Shown here in pieces: positions 10,693 to 20,683 of a DNA stretch of 35,893 bases. How positions within the stretch are numbered: the first letter of the stretch is position 1; every line of letters begins with the position of its first letter. The DNA lies in the NCBI GenBank assembly GCA_034698045.1, contig JAQGAU010000178.1, forward strand, positions 1 to 35,893. The letters run 5' to 3'. This stretch comes from Paramacrobiotus richtersi (Eukaryota; Tardigrada; Eutardigrada; Parachela; Macrobiotidae). A program made the position numbers and the translations under genes. The notes beneath the pieces are model-generated. The model was not told where the DNA came from and ran no database searches. It saw nothing but the letters and a program-made list of their open reading frames with translations.

Positions 10693-13600
10693 TCATGACA
10701 TGGATACTTGCTTCGTAATCTGAAGAGAAAGCTTGTTTAGATCGTAAAGGTCACTCTCATAATTATCCACAACATAGGTCACTGCACCATCGACTCCACT
10801 CGAAGCAATCTCCTCCACAAAGCGAAGTCGGCAGGTCTGGAAGATCTCTTCTCGACTCAAATGTTCCAATACATCCGGCCTGTTCAGCTTTTCTTTCAAT
10901 ACGTCTTCCGTAGCAAATGTTTTCACTACGAAAAGCACAACATTTTGCTTGCTGAGTTTGGTGTAAAATGCAGTTTCTTCCTTGGAGAGTCGACTACCGG
11001 AACAAACTAAGAGTACAACAGCGACGTTTTTATCAACATCGCTTAAGTTGATGGAACTCTTTTCCGTGAACACAAGGTTAATGCCGGCATCACTTCCGCG
11101 TTGTGATAGATTACTAATCAAGCACGATTTGCCAGAACCGTTACGTCCAACAACCAACGCATTAAACGATCCACTATCCTTTTTCTTTGAATGTGGAATT
11201 TGGGAACGGACAATGTCTTTCGAAGACTCTAGGATGTCATCAAAAACCGTGTTTCGTAGTTGTCGAAACTCATACTCCGTGACCTTTCGGTTTTCCACCA
11301 TATAGATCGGCTCATCGACCAAACCTTCCGGAAACCTTGTTCGCATATCGTTTTTGATATCTTTCATAATCTTCCCATGGGGTTCGAGACAACCGTCAAG
11401 GATCCGGTTTTCAACATCGTAAGCGATTTTGGTCCGTACAAAGTAGGCCTTCTTCCCATTTCGAGGCAGCGTGGAAGCAATCTCAATATGTTGTTCGGAA
11501 AACGTTGTATTAGTTGTGAGTATACAGGATGAACATTTGGAGAAAAGGGTTTTGTGGTCTGACTGGAATGGTTTGACTTCCCAGAACCGAATAGTCTTAG
11601 CGGCGATTGTGTGTTTGTAGCATTCGGTCTGCTGTTGGGAACCAAACTGGCCAACTGGAGCGGCTCCCGTGTCGTTGGGTCTCAATCTACGGAGGTTGTT
11701 GATGAGAAAAGACTTTCCACTGTTGGGTGGTCCGATGACAAGAATATCGGTAAATCTTGGAGGCTCCGTCATATTTTCCTAGAAAAAGTCAAAACGTCTT
11801 GTTATTCCCACGAAAAATTGAATTTTCATCAGTAAACCACGGAAAATGTCTGCAAATTTAAGTGACCACTTCCCTGTTAAAGACGAGTCAAACGTAAAGT
11901 TAATTTCTTAAAGAAAATTTCAGTAATCAAAGAAATTGTAAGACTGAGACCTGAAACGTCATTTCTCTGAAAAGGCTTAATGGATTACGCAGATCACCAA
12001 GTGATTCAGCTGAGTTTGATTTAGGTTGATGTACCGTTAACAGTCCGCAGCTCAAGACCTGATCTGCCGTCGGCCGCAAATCCGGTTCAAACTGCAGACA
12101 GACATTCAGCAGATGCCGCGCACAGCTCTTAAACACATCCGTCTGCCTCTTGTCATCAAAAAACGTCTCCGGTACATGAGGTTTCCCGCCATTCCCAACA
12201 TAATACAAAATCTGCATCTCCTCCAGTTCCCGGACATTCGGATATTTGAAATACTTTGGCCAAGTCCCGGTTAACATCTCCAACAACAAACAGCCTAAAC
12301 TCCAAATATCACATTTCCGCCCGACTTTCCGGTCCGCTCCAATCATCTCGGGGGCCATGTAGCGTAGTGTCCCTTTTAGATTGGATACCTCTCCCACGCG
12401 GGTTTCGGATTGTTGTAGCTTCACATGCATACCGAAATCCACGAGTTTGAGGACGCCGTTGTTTGTGAGGAGCACGTTATCGCCTTTGAGATCCAAGTGT
12501 AATACACGGTTAGCATGTAGGTAGCTTAGTGCACTGGCGATCTGACGGGTGTAGCTCACGATGCTCTTCTGCTCGAGTCCTTCATGAGCGCGATTGGTTA
12601 GAGTTCCACCTGAAGAAGACATCACCGTTTTGGCAAACTTCTTAACGATAAAACTATGATTTTTTGTTAAACTTCAGTCATTTAAACAGTGTGTTTCAAG
12701 TTAATATATCGTTTTGTTATTTGCAAGTGTTGCTAAATCACTCTTCCAGAGTTCTTTACCTTCGCAAAGTTCCATAAACAGCCACAACCTGCATTCCTTA
12801 GTCCCTTGCAAATCCAGCGCGTAGTACTTGACGAGATTCTCATGGCTCAGTGCGCAGATTTGCTGGAACTCTTTCACAACCGCGAGGGTACGTAGGTTGG
12901 CTGCAGTAGCCGGTAGGACGTTGTCGGGAAGGGGCACGCCACTGCTCATTGGCCGCATAGTCCCATCGATGGTGTACTCTTTAACCGCTAGATCCCTGTC
13001 GTTACTGATGTCACGGCATTTCCACACGGAACCCTGTCCACCGCGGCCGAGGCTTTCGCTCTGCATCATCACGTAGACGAAACTGGGAAGGTATTCGGAA
13101 AGGCCGAATTGTTCCAACAGCTGATCTGAGACATCTGCAACAAAGTTCAGGAGTTTCATTTTACGAAAAGAATAGAAAAGTAATATTGTATGTTTGGTTC
13201 GCAGTAAAAAGAAACTGTACCTCTTTCTTCCTAATTCTACAAGAAACACTCGGCTCAAACTTTTTCAAGGTTTGTAACATTTCTGTTACGCGAGACGTAA
13301 TGCGTGCATTGCGAAACTTAATACAGATACGTTTCACGTTAAACGAGTAAATTACCGTATAATATTATGGTAATTAACTCGTTTCGACATAGTCGCTGAT
13401 AAGGACAGCTGCCAAAGATAACATTATTATTCGATATGGCAGCCAATATGATTGACGGGATATGAAACAATAAATAAAAAAAAATTTTACTGTATATTCC
13501 AAATGACATGAAGTACTGACAAAGCCTTGCAGATTCTTTACACGTAATATTTTTTATATTCTGTCTTGAGCAAGTTCTATAATTTTCATCGTACCACTCA

Positions 13601-15032
13601 GTATGGTTTGCACATTACTATACAATTATGGGATACTCTTGGTTTATATAAAAATTTGCACAACTCAATTTTTTTGCTCAGCAGTATGGAAACTGCTGGT
13701 TCACATTCTACAGTTAAACGATTCCTCAGTTTCCAGCCTACCTTTGCCCCAAGAGAAGTCCCGTTTCCGCAGACTACAATAGTGCTCGATACACTTGAGA
13801 ACTTCGGCGAATATGTCTTTCATAGCCGTTATCTCCACAACATGTGTCGGATTGGCTTCCAGCTGTCTAAGGGTCGTCATTGTGGTCTTATTGATACCTC
13901 TGACAACCTTATCAACCGACAAGATACCCAGCTGCTCACACCATGTCAGACTCTCCGGATCCAGACCCAACTCGTAAATCAAATGGCGTAGCTCTTTCGC
14001 TACTAACTCGGTATTGAGCTGCTCCGTTTTCAACAGAGCCGCCTGCTTGAACCGGTTCTGATACTTTGTCAGGGTTAATCCCGATTCGTTCCTCAATGCC
14101 GCGATGGCCGATTTGAGGAACTTGACAGCGGAGGGTTTACGCATCACTTCGTTCATAATATCATGGAGTTTTAGGAAAAGTAACGGAAAATCCAAGGCAC
14201 GGATGTTGGTGTTGTCTAGCATGAATACTTTTTTATAGTAAAGGTCAAGATAGTCCGAGGGAAGCGATTCGTTCAGCCAGATGTGCGATAGATCGTCTTG
14301 CTTTAAAGAGTTCCTCTTTAGCTTCCGGATCTCCTTGGTCTGCGTGTCTTTCAACTTGATATAATGATCTTTCCCGGTTTTGGTCAAAACGTATAAGCAA
14401 TGCCCGTCAAACATACTTCCAGAGATCGAGCGTACCGATCCACTGCGCCGATAATCCGGTGACCGGGATAAAATATCCGGAGACCGGGAACTCAGCGGCG
14501 AATCCGGAGGTGTTTCTTTAGGGAACTTTCTTGAAATAAACTCCAATTCTTTACAAGCGGTCATCGGATCGTTCGGGAGCTTATACGTCTTCCCAGCGCG
14601 TGAAATCGTCTTGGAGACGGAATCAACCGACGCCCGGTAGTTCCTCACTTCCCATTCCATCCATTTCACCGCGGTCTCGGTGTGCTCGGTTAGAGCGATC
14701 ATCAAGTGACATTGGGAATCGATATCCTCGAATCGGAAGGTATCATCCGATACATCCTGCTGGATCTCATGGAACTCCACCGGACAGGAATACTGGCGAT
14801 CGGTGGTGACCTTTTTGAGTGCCTGGATAAAGAGGGTCTTCCCGACTTTTGGGGGACCCAGAACAGCGATGCGGAATGGTTTGTTGCTGTTGCCCCCGCG
14901 ATTGTGGACGTATTCCTGGAGGATGCTGGAGAGTTTCGATGTGCCAGAGTAATCGAAGGTTTCTTGGAATTTCCCGAATAGGTCGGCAGAGATTGAACTG
15001 TTGGGTGATGGCGAGGATTCGTTATTTCCCAT
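10693..15032 (-). CDS. IRG GTPase - protein kinase - tandem IRG-like GTPase fusion (4 exons)
   Basis: Predicted 1136-residue protein. Exons: 15032-13742, 13134-12760, 12609-11951, 11778-10693 (phases 1, 1, 0; total divisible by three). It starts MGNNES, fitting N-myristoylation. Domain 1: P-loop GPPKVGKT (59-66), then an IRG-like C-terminal helical part including LGLDPESL. Kinase: Gly loop LGRGGQGSV (459-467), Lys482, HLDLKGDN (593-600, Leu replacing Arg of HRD), DFG (613-615), APE (641-643); MEKK-like by eye. C-terminal domains have P-loops GPPNSGKS (791-798) and GRNGSGKS (986-993); the first shows the IRG hallmark YFVRTK. All three have degenerate G4 motifs (LTKTGKD, TKIAYD, VKTFAT). IRG proteins are immunity-related GTPases acting on vacuole membranes; a kinase fusion is unusual. 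The intron-3 donor CAG|GTCTCA is weak, so separate genes remain possible. Kinase and IRG calls are confident; the single-gene model is inferred from phase. Confidence 0.8.
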
Positions 15033-16622
15033 CTTTGGACAAACAAACAGATGGTCATCAACAGTTTCAATTGATACAAGAATCAAAGTGGTGCGAATGC
15101 CGAAAACTCTTTGTTCCACATTTCTGTGTAAAATTCATTCGTAAAAACCAAAAATAATACTGGTCTTCGTCAGGGAAATTATTTCTGATGTATCGCCACT
15201 GGCTCGGGAAATTCCACGTATTACAAAGTTTACCAACACGCATGCAAGCTGAATGAGCGCACTCAACAACTCAATACGCTACACAGTGAAAGAAGCATTT
15301 TGTGTGGACTATTATCATGTGATAAAGCTTTGTCATTCTTATCGGCTGCTAAGTGTTAACTTGCTTTCAGTAATCAGATTATAATTCGTCCGATAAGAGC
15401 AGCAGTATTACAGTGCCTTTGCCGATTACATGTTTGGCGCATGTACTGCATGCATGTATTGTGGGAACATCACAATAACGGCGGGCACGTGGTTTATTAG
15501 CGGATCCAGCGCAGCATTATTGTAATTGACGTGCAGAAAAACAATTCAATCAGCTGCCAGAAAGTAGTAATATAGCCGTTGTTTGTTACAAATTTAGTAT
15601 CACGTCCAGTGCAATATGACAGTTTATGTACCGGTACACTGCTATGTAGCATCTACTTATTCATTACTGTATAATGAACAAACATGCACTTCGCTGCTTA
15701 CTGCTGCTCGTGGTGAATATGTAATTAATCCTAAAATTCCAGATTTCTCTCAAAAGAGACGTTTTGGCGCCTTTCTTTTGCTAGATATCACACCTATTTC
15801 CAGATAAACAAAAATCTGATGCTGTCGTAAATATTTACGTTGTACGAACTGCGGCATCGCGCATCACTGCATACCATTAAAGGTGAGCGCAGGCGAAGGG
15901 GGCATTCATCGTAAGCTACAAGCCGACTGCGCATTGTGTAATCAAGGTATATGAGTGAAGTCGAAGTATGAAAGAAAGACTAGCTGCGACCTTTGTTTCG
16001 CCCTTCTTGCGTTTTGTAAGCTTTTTATGGTTTCCAAAGACGTACGTACTCTTGAATGAATTTGAAGCAGATCAAGAACTTCAAGTACCTATAACGTCAG
16101 ATTGATTTTAAATTGTAGAACGTCAGCTGTCTCCTTGTTACAAAGCAGCAGATTATCATAGGATCTTCGCGAGTACAGATCTGACGCTCACAGGGAGCAG
16201 TAGCGACTGCAGTGCATGTTGTAGGGTCAGTTTCAAACTGAAGTTTTGACAGTTATATTTTAACATCAAAATTTGCAGTCTCGCAGCCATATCACTATAA
16301 TTCTGTTCAAAGAGCCACCACACTACTTTTCCACTGAACGAGTTTCTGTTTTGCAAAAATCATATACGGTACTCTATAAGTTGTAACAGCAGTTAGCAAA
16401 CTTGTTAATTCGGGTAGTTGGTTTCTTGACCTCAGTTAAGTTTAACTCAGATTTCTGCTACGGCCGTTTCAAAGCGAACACCAAGTGACCGCGCTTGGGA
16501 ACGGCCGTTCGGCCAGACCAAAAATGTCGAACTTGAAAATAAATGCACAGAATCGAAACTGTTCACGAAACTGACTAACGTCATGTCGTAATCAATTTAA
16601 TTTAATATGACTTATGTCACAT
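15033..16622. other. Upstream region of the IRG-kinase gene; no other gene
   Basis: A strong acceptor-like sequence (GTTTGTCCAAAG, minus strand) lies directly before the ATG at 15032, suggesting an upstream noncoding exon. The rest is AT-rich, with short reading frames only. Promoter elements for the minus-strand gene should lie here, but none could be named. Confidence 0.45.
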
Positions 16623-16627
16623 AAGTC
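16609..16627. repeat. 9-bp perfect palindrome overlapping the long hairpin
   Basis: Arms of nine bases around a central C at 16618. The ACATAAGT motif recurs inside the 37-bp inverted repeat, suggesting that the cluster grew by inverted duplication. Confidence 0.85.
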
Positions 16628-16697
16628 TGAGGCCGGAGGCGCTCTCATGACTCACATAAGTTATGTGAGTCATGAGAGCGCCTCCGGCCTCAGACTT
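16623..16697. repeat. Perfect 37-bp inverted repeat with 1-nt centre
   Basis: The arms 16623-16659 and 16661-16697 are exact reverse complements around a single G at 16660. The stem is GC-rich (it includes GGCCGGAGGCGC). It is adjacent to, and partly overlaps, a second perfect palindrome at 16609-16627 (GACTTATGT-C-ACATAAGTC). It could form a cruciform, or a long hairpin in RNA. It lies 250 bp upstream of the next gene's start codon. Confidence 0.95.
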
Positions 16698-16946
16698 TAC
16701 TTGCGTGACTGATGCCGTGACTCATAAGAGTGCACTCAGGACTCAAGCCTTAGCACTTGGAATGCTAGATTTTCATCATTTGTGCGAATCTGGTACGACA
16801 CTAGAACTTAACGGCTTGTCAAAAGCTTCTGCTGGAAGAAGATTCTTTCTTAGCATTTTGCGACGCTACGCTGTTGATTATCAAAACTATCCAGTCTGAC
16901 AATTAATAGAACTTAATTTGTTTAAACAAAGTCTGAAATAAGCGCC

Positions 16947-19900
16947 ATGGCTCCTCCAACTGGCTTACTCATCAAAACCGAAACGAGAGAACCTGATATA
17001 CTCGTTGCGGATCTGGCATCATTGCGCCATCCTGATCCCACACCTTTCCATCCCCCAACATGCACAAGCCCGACGGCGAATTACAGTAGCGATTTTGTAC
17101 CGAGTACCGAGGATGGTCCCAGCCCGACAAAAGCAGAGGAGAAACCAGTGGCAGGGAACTTGCAGGTGCGCAGTTTGTGAGTTAACGGCTTGACGCTTAA
17201 CAGTTAATAGGAATAATACTGGTAATTTATTGTTCAATTGTATAACTGAATATATGTTAAAATGGATAATTGTATACCTTGTAACTCAAGTTATTATTCG
17301 GTAGTGCATGTTTTTCTTGATATTTCTGGCGTTCTTCCTACTGTTTGGGAAATATGAATATACAAATTTTTTCCGCAGTTTCTCGTGGCTAAACTGTTTA
17401 TCGCAGAAATTTCAGGTAATTAACAAACTCCTGATTTTTTTTCTTAGAGAACGATTATGTTTGCACTTTAACCGGGTGGGCTTCGCTTATTTTGCATCCT
17501 TGGCTTCGCGTAGAAAAAGAGGATTCCATATCTACAATATAGTTTGGTTTTTGAACAGTGCCTCTTCGTTGAATTACAAATTTACCATTGGGCTCTGTGG
17601 CTGTCCGTTGTATTGCCTTTACTTGTAGTTCCTGTCTGTTATCACACGCGGAAACATCGTGTTGAATATCTACTGAAATATTTGTTTTTGGAGTCTGACT
17701 AGCTGTTCATCAGTGGAAGTATTCGAACATGCATGTGTTTTCAAATATCTGTAACGGAACTTGCTTTTCAGGAAGAGGATGGGGATTGGATCGATGAAGA
17801 TGTGGAAGGTGAAGGAAGCGAAAAATCGGGAGAAAAACTGGATTCTGTTGAGTAAGTCCTTTTTGATTTTTGAAGATTCTTCCGATTTTTTGCGTCTCAC
17901 TTGACAGCTAATTTTTAATCGAAATCAACTTTTAATTAAACCGTCTTGTGACCGGATCTTTGTGAAACGCTGCACGGTGTTTCACTTGAGACAAAATTTC
18001 TTAAGCATACTCGAATGTGATTAACGAAACAGTTCAAATAAAGCTATGACAAACTACTTGAAAATTTGGCGATAAACTGTTCGTAACATCTCTGTCGGAC
18101 ACATTTTGGATTGTTCCTTCAGTAGAGCCTCATAACTTGACTTTAATTGTTTTCCACTGTACATCTCTTACGAGTCAAAGCAGTTGAGTATCAAACAATT
18201 ACACATTAAAAAACAAAATACATCTTCCATGCCTCATAACTTAAAGTATATCTTGAACGCGTGTAACTCGTGTTGTTCAGGGGTTGGCGACATTGGCCAC
18301 TCCTCCCGGACGGCAGATGCTGCGACGTGGCGGCGCGGTTTATCTGGGACGATCTGATGATCCGTTGTCCCCTGACGATCTACGAGTGGTACGCTCCACT
18401 GCTAAACGTTCTCCAGCACACTTTTCCACTCAACAAGGGCTTTATTATCACTCCGCGACGGAGTAAAGTGTGCGACGATGACATGTTTGAATGGCCGTTC
18501 CTGGAGGTATCCAGAGTCACCCGTCGCTACCCATTGCGCATCCGCACGGTTCTTATTGTGCACGGGACCAATCAGCCGGCCTCCATCAAGTTCAGCTCCG
18601 ACTGGGCACAGTATGCGACAAACGAGACCGCGTTTATTTGTCGCAATGTCCTGGAAGAACGGCAACAAACGGCGGTTTTTTGGCTGGGTTTCTATGGTTT
18701 TTACTGGGGTTTTGGCATCCAGAAAGTCGGGAAGGCGGTCCAGCAGATTGCGCCAGCGTCGGATGTGTGGGTGGATATGGAGCAGGTCGCGTCGGAGAAG
18801 CAGCTGAGGCAGCTGGCCAGAAAGGATTTCCTCTTCCGGAGCCAGATTACTGGTACGTACTAAGGTTAAATTCTCAAAATGCAATGGAACGTTTGTACAT
18901 CCTCCTTCCACAATGAGCGAAAAAACTAATGCTGGCCTTAACAAAGCATAAATAACCAAGCAGAATGTCAGCAAAAATGAACTTTATAATGAGTGGTTTG
19001 AAGAGATTCCAGATTTGACGGGTCCTAGATTCAGCTGTGTAAAATACTTGTTTTTAAGACTAACCGTATCTGCAGACCTCAGGTTCCGCCTGGTTAAAAA
19101 ATTAAGTAAAGCTAAAGCCGTGGTATAACATACGGGCGTCCATGCTACCGCCTCTAAATCTCGTATGTAATCAATTTTTTTCCATATAGGCAAAAGCACC
19201 CCTGCCCGTTGCAGACCATATTCCATCGCTGCGGCAAAAAGTACACTGCCATAGAAATGTTGACCGGATGGATGGGAGCCTGGGTCGGTGTGTTGACAGC
19301 CATGTTCCCTGCCAAAGCCGGATACTTGCTGCAGCTTGCAGGCGATCCCGGAAATGCGGATAAGACTCCTCTGCTGAAGATCGTGAAAGTTGCTCAGGAT
19401 ACAAACGGCATAGCCAGTACACGAACCATCCTTCTGTTTGTCAGTCGCAGTGTGCATCTTCAGGAGACGGCATCCGGTGTAGAAATGGTGCCCGCTGTGC
19501 GGTATTGTTGCAGATGCTATGCTCGAACTTGTGTGTCGAACGGTGGGTCAGGACAAGGTAAGCATAGCAATCGTTGACATAAAATGTTTATCTGGCATAA
19601 GCCCAGTTGTACTATATTACAAAAGATAACATTACCGCGCATGATTTCCAAACTTAAACGCTGCAACAAAAAACATGTCGAGCGACTTTCTCCAGTCCTC
19701 ACGAACAACTTCTTACCAATCTCTTTATATAACGCTACTGCCTCGACACACCCAACGCCAAATGATTCATGATGGTGTTGTTGCGTGTCTTCAGAGTACT
19801 TTTGGTTTCACTGTTCTTGTGCCAGTTTCGCATGTGTTGTCGCTTAAGGCGGTTTTCCACCCGTTCCGATAACTATAAGTGAAATCAGGACAGCCGCGCA

Positions 19901-20683
19901 CCTGTAACCGTTGAACCAAGGTGCATTATTGTTTTTAATAACCAAAACATGGATATACACTATCGAGAAATCCGTTTGTGCGCGCAACGTCCGGTTATTG
20001 CGCAACAGCGGCGAAAAGTTTAAACACATTTCCTTCTCACATAATTCAGTGTTTTACCCAAACTTCTTGAAAGTTTCACCATAAATGCACACATATGTGA
20101 TGATCGTTCTGAACCACTTTCAGCCCTGGGGGGTGTTTTTGAAATTTTATAATGAATTTTAAAGTTTTTGAAATTCATTTTAAAATTTCAGAAACACGGT
20201 ATTGGGCTAATTCTGGGTCAGAACGATCATCATATATAAATGCATTTATGTTGAAACGTTCAAGAAGTTTGGGTAAAACACTGAATTATCTGAGAAGGAA
20301 ACGTGTTTAAACTTTTCGCCGCTGTTGCGCAATAACCGGACGTTGCGCGCACAAACGGATTTCCCGACAGTGTATATCCATGTTTCGGTTATTAAAAACA
20401 ATAATGCACTTTGGTGTATCGGTTACAGGTGCGCGACTGTCTTGATTTCACTTATAGTTATAGCAATGGGTGGAAAATCGTCTTAATTTGTGTTTGCTGT
20501 CTGTCCCAGGTAATGTGGATTTATGCGGTTCCTCCTGGATGGATTGGTGGAGAAGCGGGTCTGGGTGAAAGTGCTAAGCCGAGCATGAGTTTGACCCGAC
20601 GGACTAAATGGCATAAGGTGGTACATGGTCGGTCTTCGCTCAGGGATCTCAAGAATCTTGGATGCCTGGGTCGCCGTATTTAA
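16947..20683 (+). CDS. Unknown protein, about 471 residues (5 exons, apparent 1-nt frameshift)
   Basis: Exons: 16947-17165, 17772-17851, 18281-18856, 19190-19557, 20510-20683. The start is GCGCCATGG. Exon 1 is Pro/Ser/Thr-rich and low complexity, and exon 2 is very acidic (EEDGDWIDEDVEGEGSE). Exon 3 encodes a folded-looking domain with WRHWPLLPDGRCCDVAARFIW and an aromatic stretch VFWLGFYGFYWGFG. Exon 4 has a possible membrane segment (WMGAWVGVLTAMFPAKAGYLL), and exon 5 ends in a basic tail. Exon 4 changes frame near 19483-19500: coding quality is good in one frame up to about GTG at 19497 and in another from 19501 (VADAMLELVCRTVGQDK); the total length is 3n+1. Either one base is extra (for example C19500), or a very short intron is removed. 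The exon 3 donor is chosen as AC|GTACTA to keep phase; ACTG|GTACGT is a better site but breaks the frame. Family not recognised. Confidence 0.6.
19848..20482. mobile_element. Foldback MITE with TTAA target duplication (piggyBac-like)
   Basis: A 635-bp element in the last intron of the 16947-20683 gene. Its two halves are long near-identical inverted repeats (about 280 bp each). The left end reads GGCGGTTTTCCACCC; the right end, read inward on the other strand, is GACGATTTTCCACCC. TTAA sits directly outside both ends (19844-19847 and 20483-20486), the target duplication typical of piggyBac-superfamily elements. There is no transposase frame, so it is non-autonomous. Both arms carry the same landmarks, such as GTTGCGCAATAACCGG-type and CCCAAACTTCTTGAA-type segments. 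The right end lies only 27 bp before the exon 5 acceptor. Confidence 0.85.

Noticed and set aside
11772-15119. Three independent genes (GTPase, kinase, GTPase) each starting at its own ATG
   Set aside because: All junctions have acceptors inside or right next to the supposed starts and donors before the supposed stops, with matching phases; the CEGGTL kinase motif is split across one of them.
19501-19512. 12-nt intron GTATTGTTGCAG in exon 4
   Set aside because: Far too short to splice, and removing 12 nt does not repair the frame.
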